DNA from: Magnolia sinica
Lineage: Eukaryota; Streptophyta; Magnoliopsida; Magnoliales; Magnoliaceae
NCBI RefSeq assembly: GCF_029962835.1
Contig: NC_080579.1
Location: 80,617,959 to 80,681,958 of the forward strand
Direction of reading: 5' to 3'
DNA: 64,000 nucleotides
The first letter of the stretch is position 1, and each line of letters starts with the position of its first letter. The notes beneath the pieces were generated by a model. The model was given only the letters and a program-made list of their open reading frames with translations. It was not told the origin of the DNA and did no database searches. Made by a program: the position numbers and the translations under genes. Below, in pieces: positions 49,102 through 61,221 of this stretch.

Positions 49102-50314
49102 ATGCGGCGTAGGATAGTGATCCGATCGACTCCCGCTCCACCTCCTAAGGCTCCAGCTTTACCACCTGCGGCTCTCAATCCACCCCCAGAGATCCCTACT
49201 CCCTAGCCTAAGGATGTCGTTCCTCCACCTGAGGCGGTGTGATCCGATCGTACCTGTGAGTGCCTCTTAGTTACAGCAGATGTTACAGGCTGTGACAACC
49301 GCACTTCAGGGATAAGGCAGGTGCCCAGTTGTTCCTCCAGCCTAGGCCAAGCAAGACCGCTCGAGCACCCTTCTTCGAGAGTTTAGACAGCTTGATCCTC
49401 CACGTTTCTACGGCGAGCCGGATCCGACTGCAGCAGAGAGATGGCCCCCCGATGTGGAGAAGATTTTTGATACTATGACATGTACGACCGAGCAGCGAGT
49501 TCGGTTGGTAGTATTTCTTCTCCAGGGTGAGGCCGAGCATTGGTGGACCTCCATTACCCGTGTTGCAGGGCCTGATTATGTCTGGACATAGGAGGACTTT
49601 GTCAACTAATTCGAGGAGCAGTACTTCCCTGACCACATTAGACATTAGAGAGCACTGAAGTTCGAGACTCTGGTGCATGGGGACATGACCATGGCGTAGT
49701 ACGCGGCCCATTTTATGGCGCTATCTAGGTTTGTGCCGTATTTGGTTAATGATGAGGGGTCGAAGGTCCGCCGTTTTAAGAACGGCTTGCATTACGGTCT
49801 TCGAGGGCACGAGCTCCTGACTTTTCAGGAGGTAGTGCAGAGGGCTCAGATTTATGAGACTGAGTGGGCCGGCTCGCAGGCCAATCGAGATAAGAAGAGA
49901 GGTCGAAAGAGGTAGGCCCCCTCCAGTAGCTCCCAGCAGCATTGATGCTCACAGAGGTATAGGAGCCACCCACTTGCACGAGCACCAGCAGCCCCGGCAG
50001 CACCTCCAACGTCACCCCAGCAGCCATTTGTAGGGACCTATTTTGGATGTGGTGGGACAGGGCACCGCCTGTCTGATTGCCCTCGCCCTCATCTGCAGCA
50101 GTCGAGAGGGCCATAACAGCCTCCAGCGCAGCAGCGACCTCAGCAGCAGCCTCCAGCACGGCAGCAACCCCTTCAGCAGCGATCGCAGCCACCTCAACCG
50201 TCGAGGCCCCAGCAGCAGTAGAGACAACAGTACAGGGTGCCGCAGAGGCATCTGCAACACCAGGGACCTCAGAGGGGACAAGCACCTTCCCAGCCAGTTT
50301 AGGCTAGATTCTAT
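49102..50314 (+). pseudogene. gag: Tekay gag, decayed
   Basis: Capsid/nucleocapsid polyprotein. ATG at 49102 (MRRRIVIRSTPAPPPKAP) is in another frame from the rest. The capsid (Retrotrans_gag) segment runs about 49370-49915, with LDPPRFYGEPDP, EAEHWWTS, FVPYLVNDEGSKVRRFKNGL and FQEVVQRAQIYE. A Gln-rich tract and a CCHC knuckle follow at 50039-50080 (YFGCGGTGHRLSDC), where the first Cys has become Tyr (TGT to TAT type change). Stops at 49204, 49589, 49607, 49646, 49697 and 49913 sit mostly where Gln or Trp is expected. Overlapping Ala/Ser-rich frames near 50043-50307 are shadows of the Gln-rich tract. Confidence 0.88.
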
Positions 50315-51933
50315 GTGGCTCAGCAGGACCTGCAGACCTTTGGAGGAGTCGTTGAGGGTATACTTCCAATCTCTTCATGCAATGCCCGAGTATTATTTGA
50401 TTCCGGTGCTTCGCACTTATTCATGTTCGAGGATTTTTACCGATCGAATGGATTGCCGACAGAGTCTGCTAGTGAGAGATTAACTATATCGACGCCCTTG
50501 GGGAAGACTACAGTATTAGGTTGTTTCTGTTCCTCTTGCCCTATTCTGGTCGGTGATATCTTTTTACCGGCTGACTTATTTGTGCTGCAGATTACAGATT
50601 TTGACGTTATCTTGGGCATGGATTGGTTTGCCGAGTACCACGCCATCTTGGACTGTTCCGTTAGGACCAGGCTTACTGCAGTTTCAGTTTGTTGTCGAGC
50701 CCCGAGGAGAGCCATTATCTTGCTTGATGTCCTGTGCTGTTGAGGAGCCTGTTGCCGCTTGTACTGATTAGTGGCCAATTGTCTGTGATTTCCCTGATGT
50801 ATTCCAGGAGATTTCAGGATTATCGCCGTGTCGGCATATTGAGTTCCAGATCGATCTTATGCTCAGTACCGCGCCTATATCGAAGGCCTCGTACCGTATG
50901 GTATCGATGGAGTTACGTGAGCTCTAGCGACAGTTGGATGAGTTGCATGAGTTAGGATTCATTCGTCCGAGCAGTTCTCCGTGGGGATCGCCAGTGTTCT
51001 TCGTCAGGAAGAAGGATTGCTCGTTGAGGCTCTATGTGGATTACCGCGAGCTCAACCGGGTCACGATCAAGAAAAATTACCCGCTCCTAAGGATAGATGA
51101 TTTGTTTGATCAGCTATAAGGTGCACAGTTCTTTTCGAAGATTGACTTGCGTTCCGTTTATCATCAGATTCGAGTCCGAGAGGAGGACATCCCGAAGACG
51201 GCTTTCAGGACGAGTTATGGTCATTTTGAGTTTCAGGTCATGTCCTTCGGATTGACCAATACACCCGCGGTCTTCATGCAGTTGATGAATGAGGTCTTCC
51301 GTCCATATCTCAATCAGTTTGTTGTGGTCTTCATCGACGACATTTTGATATATTCGAGGACCCGTAAGGATTATTTGCAGCATCTGGAGATCGCCTTGTA
51401 GACCCTCCGTGCCCACCAGCTATATGCGAAGCTGGAGAAGTGTGAGTTTTGGCAGGAGAAGGTGAAATTCCTCTATCATGTGGTAACGAGGGAGGGTGTC
51501 GCAGTGGACCCCTCGAAGGTTGAGGGAGTGTGTCAGTGGGGTCAGCCCACGATTGTGTCTGAGATCCGCAGTTTTCTTAGTTTAGCGGGATACTATCGGC
51601 GTTTCATTGAGGGCTTCTCCCGTATTGCAGCCCCGTTGACCAGGTTGGTTTGGAAGGGTGGAGATTTTGTTTGGTCTGACGCATGTGAGTAGGCATTCGT
51701 GGAGCTGAAGGACCGTCTGACGTCCATTCCTGTCCTCACTCTTCCCTCTGGGAGTGATGGATTTATTGTATTTACTGATGCCTCACGTATTGGTTTAGGT
51801 GTTGTCCTGACGCAGCACGGCAAGCCTGTAGCCTTCGCGTCTCATTAGCTCAAGGTCCATGAGCTGAACTACCCCACGCATGATTTGGAGCTGGCAGCAG
51901 TCATCTTCACACAAAAGGTATTAAGACACTATC
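50315..51933 (+). pseudogene. pol: Tekay pol, N-terminal part: protease, reverse transcriptase, RNase H start
   Basis: Protease: VLFDSGASHLFM (DSG at 50399) and DVILGMDWFAEYHAILDC. A 1-nt frameshift near 50665-50675 moves pol to the third frame. [76 protein letters not shown] and the catalytic FIDDILIYS (51330-51356). RNase H: FTDAS and LELAAV. Stops at 50769, 50925, 51117, 51399, 51690 and 51846 mostly stand at Gln codons (CAG to TAG). It is cut at 51938 by a solo LTR and resumes at 54468. Confidence 0.92.
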
Positions 51934-51938
51934 TCTAT
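51934..51938 (+). repeat. Target-site duplication TCTAT, left copy
   Basis: TCTAT precedes TGTTGAGGGTC and recurs at 54463-54467 after GTGTGAACA, flanking the solo LTR. The RNase H reading frame continues on the far side once one TSD copy is counted. Confidence 0.9.
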
Positions 51939-54462
51939 TGTTGAGGGTCAAATATTGCATATCAGACCCAGTTGTTACCTAGATTTACGAACATGATACC
52001 GCTTAATGGCCTGATTAATCGTGTTTGTAATGCAGAGTGTATGTACGAGCCTGGACCGAAAAGGGTGCTTAAAAGCATGGACTTAACGCTCTAATGACAC
52101 CAAAGCATGGGACGGACTCCAGAGACCCAAGATCGACAGAATTATACGTCAGAGATCAGAGAAAGTCCAGCCACTCATCTTAAACAGGCCTAAAAGACGT
52201 CCAGAATACAAGATCATAGGGTTCCCACCATCTGATCAAGTCGAAACTTCATACGTGGCCTGAGGACCACAAATTAACCATACACGGCGAATTCCAACCT
52301 TCAGATCCCTCCAGAAGTGGCCCAACGGACAGATCAGCCCCTAAAATCTTGATTTGGGGCCCGCCTGATATCTGGATACACTTGAATTTCATTATCAACG
52401 CCTTAAAGTGGATGAGGAAAAGGATGGACGGAACGGATTTCTCACAAAAATCTCAGTGGACCCTACTCAAGAGAATGCACGTGCACAATGTGCATGCACT
52501 CGCTGTGCACCGCCAGTGTCCCAATCGGTCAGCATTACGCTGACCGACATATTCTCAAATTTTTAAAAACGCTCCAGCGTTTCACACTGCAGCTGCGGTT
52601 CTGGCCAGTGGGCCCCACTAGACGCCCGGAGCGATGATCAGAGCCGTCCATTCGTTTCAAGGGTTAGCCAAAACCGACGCCTAGGTTTCCTTTCTCCTTC
52701 ATGCAAGCATACGGGTGAAGATCTTAACCGTACGTAAGATGAACGGTAGCTCAGAAAATCGTATGGACCACACCGATTCTAGTTCAAAAATAGTCCTTTT
52801 CGAATGATGTTTCGAGTGCATTCCAATGAACGGATCGGATTGTCCTAAACACGTGGATCATAGGCCCACCGATCATTAAAACAGAATTCCGGAAGCTCTG
52901 TTTCGCAACGGAGCCTGCGAAAATTTATGTTGGGCCACTATCTGAATTAATCAGGACGATCAGAGCCGTCCATTCGTTCCAGAAGGTCGAACCGACCGTA
53001 CAGAAGGAGTTTCTCCAAACCCATGTACACACACTCAAAAGAGTCTTGGCCAAACACAGTCGGACGGTAGAACGATATTCTTGATGGGCCACACTATATG
53101 CGACCCGAACAACATCAAATCCGACCGGTTTTGCGAGACTAATCCAATGGCCGGAATGGATTTATGGTCTGACGATCGATCCTAGGCCACACAAAGCGTC
53201 AGCGCAAGCAACTTGCGACAACATCGTCCGAGACCCGATTGATCCGGGCCATTCAGGGACCATTGACAGAATTGGTCCGTTGATTGTGACTGTCCAAATC
53301 CAACCCAGGCGACCACCGATCAAGTCTAAGGAGCCTGGATGGCTTGGATCTAGCATATGAAGCAATCATGGGCCCCACCAACAGAGAAGCTCGGTCCGCA
53401 AGTCTAGCTTGCGCACGCTGCTGCGTAAGAAGTCCCACCAACTCTCGGGCTCTGGGGCTATAAGAAAGAAGGAGGAAAGCATAGAGGGTATCGGTTGCAG
53501 GAGTGGACGAGCAGGCTGGTTTTTGGCTTTGACGAAGGAAGAAAAACGAAGAGGAGACGGCTGGAGGCGGAAACGTGAAGGAAAGGGAAGAAGGAAGTTG
53601 GCTGCTGGACGGGGACAGAGGCAGTCGTGGGAGTCTGTTAGGCTCGTCTTTGGAAAGGGAGAGAAAGGGAAACGGAGAAGAAAAAGGAATGTTCTTTTTC
53701 TGATATTTTCTTGCTGGCTGTTGTTTTTTTTTTCCTTCTCTTCTTTCTCTTACGATGCCGAAGTTTATTAGCCTAATCATGTGGGGCTAAACCTCTTAGC
53801 TGGGGCTAAGAGGTGAAGCTTGTAGCCTGATGGGAGTTTTTTTCGTATGCCCTTTTTTTTGTTTAAACTGAACTGATGTTGCTTTTAGTTTAATTAAAGG
53901 AATGTTTCTTGTCTTTAATGGTTTGTTGTGACTGAAATTACAATGGATCTGCAATGGCCTTGAATATCTCTTTTTCCCTTTTGATGTATATGACGTTAGG
54001 AAGCCCTGTTGTTCACCATCGCCTCCTGGGCATGGTCGGATGATGATAACCTTCCTAACTTTCATGCATTGTTGATTGGTTGGTAATTAGTTTAATTCTG
54101 TTGTTTGCTTTGCCTCCTGGGCATGGATTGATGATGGAATCCATTCTAATTCATATACCTTTCATCTCTTTAAAAACTGTATTAACAGAAGTTCAGTCTA
54201 GTTTACATGATGATGGCATAAGATCTCCCTGATCTCTACAAGTGGATCCTCTGAATCCCTAGTTTCCTTCCTCTGAATTACTTAAGTTTTAGATAATTAT
54301 TCCACAATTATTTCTTAAATTCTCTTTGGTTTAAATCACATCTTAGTCTAGTTCTAGTTCTACTTGGTTTCAGATAACGTACAGGTATCAGTCCCTGTGG
54401 ATTCGACCTCGGTCTTACCGAGTTTATTACTACATCACAACCCTGCACTTGGGGTGTGAACA
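51939..54462 (+). mobile_element. Solo LTR, 2,524 bp, inserted in Tekay RNase H
   Basis: Bounded by TG...CA (TGTTGAGGGTC to GGGGTGTGAACA) with TSD TCTAT. The 3' end contains CAGTCCCTGTGGATTCGACC and GGTCTTACCGAGTTTATTAC, a phrase common near the ends of plant LTRs. A TATA-like TATAAGA is at 53459-53465 in a purine-rich setting. No PBS, gag or pol is present, so it is a solo LTR. The superfamily is uncertain (the length suggests a Ty3/gypsy lineage other than Tekay). The open frames in 53253-53771 are purine-rich tracts, not genes. Confidence 0.85.
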
Positions 54463-54467
54463 TCTAT

Positions 54468-56199
54468 GGGGTCAGGTTCAAGCTCTTCTCTGACCACAAG
54501 AGCTTAAAGTATCTATTCTCTCAGTCCGAGCTGAACATGAGGCAGAGACGCTGGATGGAGCTTCTGAAGGACTATGATTTTGACCTCCAGTACCACTCAG
54601 GTAAGGAAAATGTGGTGGCGGATACCCTCAGCCGTCAGCCAGAGGCCTGGTGGCACATATGATGATTCAGGAGTGGAGGATGTTCAAGGATATAGCAGAG
54701 TACGACTTTGATTTTGGTATACAGTCTACTATCGTCCAGCTATCGAGCCTGTCAATTCAACCCTCTCTTGTCGCAAGGGTGATCGAGGCTCAGCAGACAG
54801 ATGAGTCGTTACAGGATTATCGAGCAGAGACAGCATCTGAGAGTTAGACAGATTGACAGATTGGTGCTGATGGTGGACTTCGCTTCAGAGGCTGATTATG
54901 TGTCCCAGATATTCCTGAGCTGCGTAGAGATCTTATGACCGAGGCACATCGATCGCGATTTTCTATCCACCCTGGCTTGACGAAGATGTATCATGATATG
55001 AGGAGCCAATATTTTTGGGCAGGGATGAAGCGCCAGATCGTCAGTTTTGTGGCCAAGTGTGACACATGTCAACGTGTCAAGGCCGATCATCAGAGACCCC
55101 ATGGTCTATTGCAGCCGTTGAGTGTCTCGACATGGAAGTGGGAGCACGTATCTATCTATTTTATCATAGGTTTGCCAAGGACTCAGCGCGGTCATGACGC
55201 CATCTGGGTTGTCGTGGACCATCTGATGAAGTCGGCACATTTTCTTACGATTTGTGCGACTTGACCTTTGGATCGGCTTACGAGGTTATTCATTGAGGAG
55301 ATTGTGAGACTGCACGGTGTTCCAGTCTCGATCATTTCTGACCGAGACCTGAGGTTTACGTCTCAATTTTGGAGGAGCTTTCAGAGAGCGATGGGCACTG
55401 ATTTGTAGCCCAGCACCGCATATCACCCGCAGACCGATGGCCAGACTGAGAGGGTCAATCATATCCTTGAGGATATGCTTCGGGCCTACGTGATTGACTT
55501 TGGGGGTAGCTGGGATGAGCATTTGCGATTGGCTGAGTTCGCATACAACAACAACTATCAAGCGACCATTGACATGGCTCCTTTTGAGGCATTATATGGC
55601 AGACCATGCAGATCTCCGAGTTGTTGGACCAAGGTCGGAGAGCAGCGTCTCCTATGTCCCGAGCTTGTGTAGCAGACGTCAGAGGTTATCTATATCATCA
55701 GGCAGAGGATGCGCACAGCTTAGAGCCGGTAGAAGAGTTTTACTGATTGCCGGTGTCATTCCTTAGAGTTTGATGTAGGGGACCATGTGTATCTCAAGGT
55801 CTCGTTCATGAAGAGCGTAGTTCGATTTGGAGTGAAGGGCAAGATTGCCCCGAGATTCATAGGACCTTTCGAGATCACTGAGCACATTGGCGTCGTGGCC
55901 TATCGGCTTGCCTAACCATTTCAGTTGTCTGGCATCCACGACCTTTTTCATGTCTCTATGTTGAGGAAGTGTGGGATAGACGTAGTTCCTGTTATTAATT
56001 GGCAGCCATTGGAGGTTCGTGATGATGCTTCTTATATTGAGCAACCAGTTCGTATCCTTGATCGGAAGGAGCAAGTCCTCCAGACTAAGGTCATTCCCTT
56101 GGTGAAGGTTCAGTGGGGTCACCATTCTATTGACAAGGCATCTTTCGAGCGCGAGGCCGAGATCCGAGAGCGCTATCCCCATCTCTTTGATGATTGATT
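54468..56199 (+). pseudogene. pol: Tekay pol, C-terminal part: RNase H end, integrase, chromodomain-like end
   Basis: RNase H resumes at VRFKLFSDHKSLKYLFSQ and ends YHSGKENVVADTLSR. A frameshift near 54645 follows. Integrase: HHCC-type zinc finger (AHRSRFSIHPGLTKMYHD to CDTCQRVKADHQRP), core with [34 protein letters not shown] and HPQTDGQTERVNH. The first catalytic Asp is replaced by Tyr (VSIYFI, codon 55157-55159), so the DDE triad is broken. The C-terminus (HDLFHVSMLRKCG, EQPVRILDRKEQVLQ, IPLVKVQWGHHSIDKASFER) matches the Tekay/Del chromodomain region, ending at 56199. Stops include 54845, 55262 (Trp to TGA) and 55406. Confidence 0.92.
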
Positions 56200-56313
56200 A
56201 TATGATGTATCTTGTATGTTGTCTCCGATTTTATATGATGATGCCTTGTTTCCTCTTCTATTATGAGTTATGATTACTTGCAATGATTGTAAATTTTAAG
56301 GATAAAATTTTTA

Positions 56314-56328
56314 TTTGGAGGGGAGAGC
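56314..56328 (+). promoter_or_regulatory. Polypurine tract
   Basis: TTTGGAGGGGAGAGC lies immediately before the 3' LTR start TGTAAGACCCG at 56329. It is the expected plus-strand primer site. Confidence 0.88.
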
Positions 56329-56856
56329 TGTAAGACCCGTATCCTAATCCGTACCATTCCATAGGCTTCCATGGTGCTCCCGGTCGAATTACGGCAACAT
56401 TCCACCTGTATTCAACATTTGCGCGCAATCCTAAGCTGAGTCCTGCATACCAAAGTCGGCTCGATTCGAAACTTATATCTTAACAACGATGCTGTCGCCG
56501 CGGTTCTAACGCCGTGACTTACGCATCGAACCGATACCCAGGTCAGAAGATGTGGGCTTGCATTAATTCTGAAGAAACGCTGCGCGTTGCGACCTTCGAG
56601 GAAATCTCTACAACATGTCACATCAAATCAAGTCAAGTACACCACATTACCTCCATGCCACCTCATCCAACAACAAGTACAAGTGGCCTCTCTCTCTTTT
56701 CCCATAAGTCAACCCTCTCTCTCCCCTCACCACTCCTCTTTTACAAGTTTTCAAATAAAACCATCCCTCTTTACAAAATTTCAAACTAAACCCATGCCTC
56801 CCCATCACCCTTCCTTACAACTACCATTCCACCCATCCCTTTTATCCTTTATTTTC

Positions 56857-57742
56857 TATAAGACCCGTATCCTAACCCGTACTGTTTTATAGGCTTCCGC
56901 GGTCATTCCGGTCGAATTCCAATGACCCGCGATCAGTTGTTGGCATTTGCGCATGACCCTGAGATATGTCCCATATATTTGAGTTGGCTCGACCTGAGAC
57001 TTGTACCAGTGCGAACGCATCGTCGCTGCGGTTCCAATGCCACGCCTTGCACGCCGATGCAGTACTCTGGCTAGGAGATGTGGGCCCGCGTTCAGTTCGA
57101 GGAAAACATTGCGCGTTACAAATTTCGAGAAAATCCATCACATCAATCACTTCACTTGTCAAAGTACACCCATTAATGTATCCCATCCCCAAGTACAAAA
57201 ACAACCTTAAAAGTCAACTTTTACCCTTACTTAAATACACCCATCCATCCCTCTCTCCCATTACTCCTCTCCCATCACCCCTCTCTCCCTCTCATTCTCT
57301 CTCTCCATTTTTTTCAAACAATACCCCATGAGAGCACCCAACGTTCATGGCTCCATGAGAGGAGCTAGTGTGACCCACCTTTCTATCTCTCATCTCCACC
57401 CTCCGAAACCAATCTCAACCGTTGAAATTCTTTCCTTGGAGTGTGTAGTGGTCTTCTGGAGCTTGATTTTTTTATTTATATATTTTCCTTTCAGCATTAT
57501 ACTCAAATGATAATATTAGTGGATATGTGATGATGATGTTGCCTATGTGAATTGGGTAATCTTGTGGTTATGCTTATTACAAGTTAAATGTACATAAAAA
57601 AAAATCCTCCTTATAGGATCCCAGGATTGGAATCTGGTGTAGGGACGCTAGGAACCGAGAATGGGGTACTACGGAGGCTGTCGGCAACGGATTTAGTGAT
57701 TGGGATTCTTATGAGTCCGATTTTCGGGTTTGGGGCGTGACA
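56857..57742 (+). mobile_element. Nested solo LTR of a short-LTR relative, 886 bp
   Basis: Starts TATAAGACCCGTATCCTAAC and ends GGGTTTGGGGCGTGACA, flanked by TTTTC at 56852-56856 and 57743-57747. Its two ends resemble those of the surrounding 4-kb LTR, but it lacks the ~3 kb of GTGGGCCC modules between them. The 5' LTR at about 15200 shows the uninterrupted site (TTTATTTTCTCTTTATCTC). Confidence 0.88.
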
Positions 57743-60090
57743 TTTTCTCTTTATCTCAATTCTCAAACACTCTCCCAACCTCCATACGTCCAAGCCTTCC
57801 CAAGCATTTCCAAGAGCAACAAGTGTGGCCCATTTTCCCTACCCTCTTATCTCCACCATTAAAACCCCATCATCCACCGTTAAAAGTTGATCATAGGAGC
57901 ATACAAGCCTAGGGGAGCAAGAAAGAGGCCAATAAGGTGGGTGATATACCGTAGTTTTCGATTTTAAGGGCCCACTTGTTGTGGGACCCACATGATGTTT
58001 GCATTGTTTAAGGGAGGGCCCATTAGTGGTGGGGTCCCTCCCCTTTCATGTCTCTCTCTCTATCTATCTATCATGATTGGAGTGGGCCCCACAAATATGT
58101 GTTATGTATAACTATCCATCTAACAATGTGGCCCATCCTATTGCAGGTGGAGATCCACGCTATCCATTGTTGCCATACTACATTTATATTATATTCATAT
58201 ATATATATATACATACAATGGTGGGCCACGTATATGTGGGACCCACCATGATGTGCTGTGTGCAAACCGTCCAGCGTCCAGAGACACTGGATGTAGCCAG
58301 GCCGACCGTGAAGTGTGGACGGATGGTGTGGTGTACTAACACCATAAAAATAATAGCTTGGTTCAAAACGTTTGAGTGGACTACTCCTACAGGCCCCACC
58401 TTGAAGTATAAATCAAATACAAGCCATTCATTCTTTTCCTGAGATCATTTTAGACGTTGAGCTGAAATTTGAGACCTATCTGATTCTCGGGCGGGCCCTA
58501 CCATAGGAAATAGTGGCATTACTGTTAAAACCCACATTAATTCTTCTATTCGTCAAAAATGCGTCACATATTGGTCTCATTTGGTCGATCAGGGGCCGCA
58601 GAATCCAATGACCGGATTGGATTTTTCAGATGCGGGCCCTATATGTGAAAAACCGTGAAAAAAAATAAAAATGTAGCAGCTGATGCTGTTGCTGCTAGAA
58701 GGCACGCAGGCAGCGCCTACGCACTGATGGATGGACGGACGGACGGGCTGGGACCCACGATCCCAGCCATGAGCCCCACCATGATGTGTGTCTATCATTA
58801 ACACCGTGCATTTTGTCGGGTCTCCTTTGACATTGGGCCACCCCAAAAATCGGTTGTACATGGGACTCAGGTGGCCCACACGGTAGGAAACAGTGGGTTG
58901 AACGTCTGTCATTGAAACCCTTTTGAGTCAGAAGGTTTGGATCAATATGAAATTTGTTTTTCCTATCCATTCAGGTCCCCGTGACCTTATCAACCGTTTG
59001 GATGGCATATAATCATTACGGTGGGCCCCATGTTTATGTGGCCTTGCCAACATATTGGATGATAAATAACATTACGGTGGCCCCTGGACCATGTGACCTC
59101 ATCCACAGGATGGGTGGAAAATAAACATTTCGGTGGGCTCCATATCTGGGTGATCTTATCCACGGGTTGGGTGGAAAATAGACATTATGGTGGACCCCAC
59201 ATGGGACCCACTTATGTATGTATTGTATTCACACCTTTCATCAATGTGGGCCTCCACCATGAGGTATGTGACTTATCTATGACCGTCCATCCTTATGGGA
59301 CCCACCATGATGCATGTGTTTCATCCAAACTGCCCAACCATTGAAATCCTTGGGACCTTATGATCAGATTGGATGAGAAATAAATGTTATGGCGGGCCTT
59401 GGGAATTTTAATAGTGGTAATTATTATCACCACTTACATTTGGGGTGTGGCCCATTTGTTATAAACGGGGCCCATTGACATAGCCCATTTGATATACACA
59501 TGGCCCATGTGGTGTGGCCCACTTACCATACTTATGGCCCATTGTTGAGGCCCACCTTGATTTGTATAAAGGCCCGTTGTTGGGGCCCGTCTTAATAGAT
59601 ATGAGGCCCATGTTATGAGGCCCATTGTGATGTATGCGAGGCCTATGTGATTAGGCCCACCTTAATGTATATATGGGCCCATGCTATGTGGCCCATTTGA
59701 TGTATCTGAGGTCCATGGGTTGAGGCCCAATGGGATGTATATAAGGCCTATTGCAATGTATGATTCCACCATAGTTTATGTAATGATGTTTTGGCGGCCA
59801 TGCCTTGGGAGCAATGATGGTTTGATGTCCACATTGTAGGGATAATGTTGGTTAAACGTCCGCATTATGACCCTCTCTAGGGCCTATTGATCGGCCCATA
59901 CTTGTGGTGTGTAGTCTGTCTAGGCTCATCATCGTTATGAACAGAGCTCATCACCACATAACTTGTTTAGTATAGATCCATGATTCATGCTCATACGCAT
60001 CATATGCATGCTTGATATGAGAAGTGACTAGTCATAGCATATACCTTCGGGCAGATTGTTTATGGGCTCCTTGATAGGTAGAGTTGCCCT

Positions 60091-60741
60091 TCATGAGCGC
60101 GTGGTACGCGCAGGACTATTGCATGACTGGTAGTGTGATTCATGCACTTTAAATTTGTATGATATGATTACTATACGCCCTAGTGACATCAGGGTTATGA
60201 CCTCCATAGACACATCGTGGATGGCAGGATCGGATACCAGAAATATTGTTACTAAGCATCGGGGCGCCATAGATGTCCCTGGGTGAAAATCCCTAAACGC
60301 GATGGTACCAGAGGATGACTCCAATGTTGAGACCAAGTAGATATATGAGCGCATGAGGGCCGAATACCAGGAGGCCATATCTCCCACTGTGTCATGGTCA
60401 GTTGGAAAGGGGTGTGGCCTTACTCGCCCGAGAGTAGGGGGCAATACTAGGCTGAATTTGACCATCTCGTGAATGGATCTGCTGTCGATGTGCTGGATAG
60501 GTATTGACAGACTATTAGCCAGGTGGATAGTGAGGTTTCTTACGCTCACTTGGACTATACGGCTAGGAGAGCGGCAGTGCCATTTGGAGTGTACTAAACC
60601 CCGGTGATTATCCAAAATGAGAACTGTACTGATATATGATGAGGATTGGCATGCTTGAACTGCATCTCGCATTGCATGGTCTTGACATGGCCGATAGCAT
60701 TTATATCTTGTACCGCATAGCCTTGGCATGGCTGATTGCAT
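60091..60741 (-). other. Antisense open frame in the LTR, recurrent in several copies
   Basis: A 216-codon minus-strand frame lies within the 3' LTR. Shorter relatives in the same place are open in other copies: 139 codons at 6093-6512, 94 codons at 8356-8640 (in the inverted LTR), and 102 codons at 48101-48409. Shared phrases include QACQSSSYISTVLILDNHRG and HSKWHC. It has no recognised domain. Most likely it is an incidental frame in conserved LTR sequence, but an antisense transcript is possible. Confidence 0.25.
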
Positions 60742-61216
60742 TCATGTACTCATCAGTATGATTCCACATTTCTCTGGCCTTGCATTCTAAGCACGCTTAT
60801 ATTGTGCACATACTTACACCACCCTCTAAGCTTTCTATAAGCTTATGCACGATTGATGCGTGCAAGTGACGCCAGGACACAGTCGTAGCCTTATCACAGT
60901 TGGAGTGTGCAGCCAAGCTTTTGGAGTTTCTATTATTATCATTATCTTGTATTTCCCTTCATATGCACTATATTCAAAGTTTTTTATCATAATGGATTTT
61001 GTGATGGTGTTCCTGTGGTTATTGTTCGTGGGTTATGCTTATGGTTATGCTTGTACAGAATCAAAATCATGTTTGAAATCCTCCTTTTAGGATCCTAGGA
61101 TCGAAACCTGGTGTATGGGTGCCGGGAGCCAAGAATGGGGTACTATGGAGGCTGTCAGCGCTGGATTCGGCGATCGGGAATTTTGTGAGCCCGGTCTCCG
61201 AGTTTGGGGTGTGACA

Positions 61217-61221
61217 AGATA
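61217..61221 (+). repeat. Target-site duplication AGATA, right copy
   Basis: Directly follows the Tekay 3' LTR end TGTGACA and matches 14678-14682. Confidence 0.9.

Larger units (their letters stand above)
14683..61216 (+). mobile_element. Tekay/Del-type Ty3/gypsy (chromovirus) retrotransposon with nested insertions
   Basis: The order is 5' LTR, PBS, gag, protease, reverse transcriptase, RNase H, integrase, chromodomain-like C-terminus, polypurine tract, 3' LTR. The LTRs run from TGTAAGACCCG (TTTAAGACTCG in the 5' copy) to a GGGGCGTGACA-type end. The outer TSD is AGATA. After removing three nested insertions the element is about 12.8 kb with LTRs of about 3.92 and 4.00 kb, which fits the long-LTR Tekay lineage. 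Internal genes carry many stops and at least two frameshifts, so it is not autonomous. By eye the two LTRs differ at roughly one base in ten near their 5' ends and less elsewhere, so the insertion is old. Confidence 0.92.
56329..61216 (+). mobile_element. Tekay 3' LTR (with a nested 886-bp LTR)
   Basis: Starts TGTAAGACCCGTATCCTAAT and ends TTTGGGGTGTGACA. Without the nested insertion and its duplicated 5 bp it is about 4.0 kb. It holds the uninterrupted version of the CACTA target site near 60410 (GGAAAGGGGTGTGGCC). It shares GTGGGCCC modules, the GTTGGGGCCC/GAGGCCCA tandem segment at 59440-59720 and the TATAAG segment with the other LTR copies. Confidence 0.93.

Noticed and set aside
50043..50483. 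Ala/Ser- and Arg-rich ORFs in several frames
   Set aside because: They are shadows of the Gln-rich linker between gag knuckle and protease; the genuine frame has the CCHC-like and DSG motifs.
53253..53780. Pair of overlapping 120-175-codon ORFs on opposite strands
   Set aside because: They lie wholly within the solo LTR and are driven by purine-rich (GA/AAG) composition; no domain.
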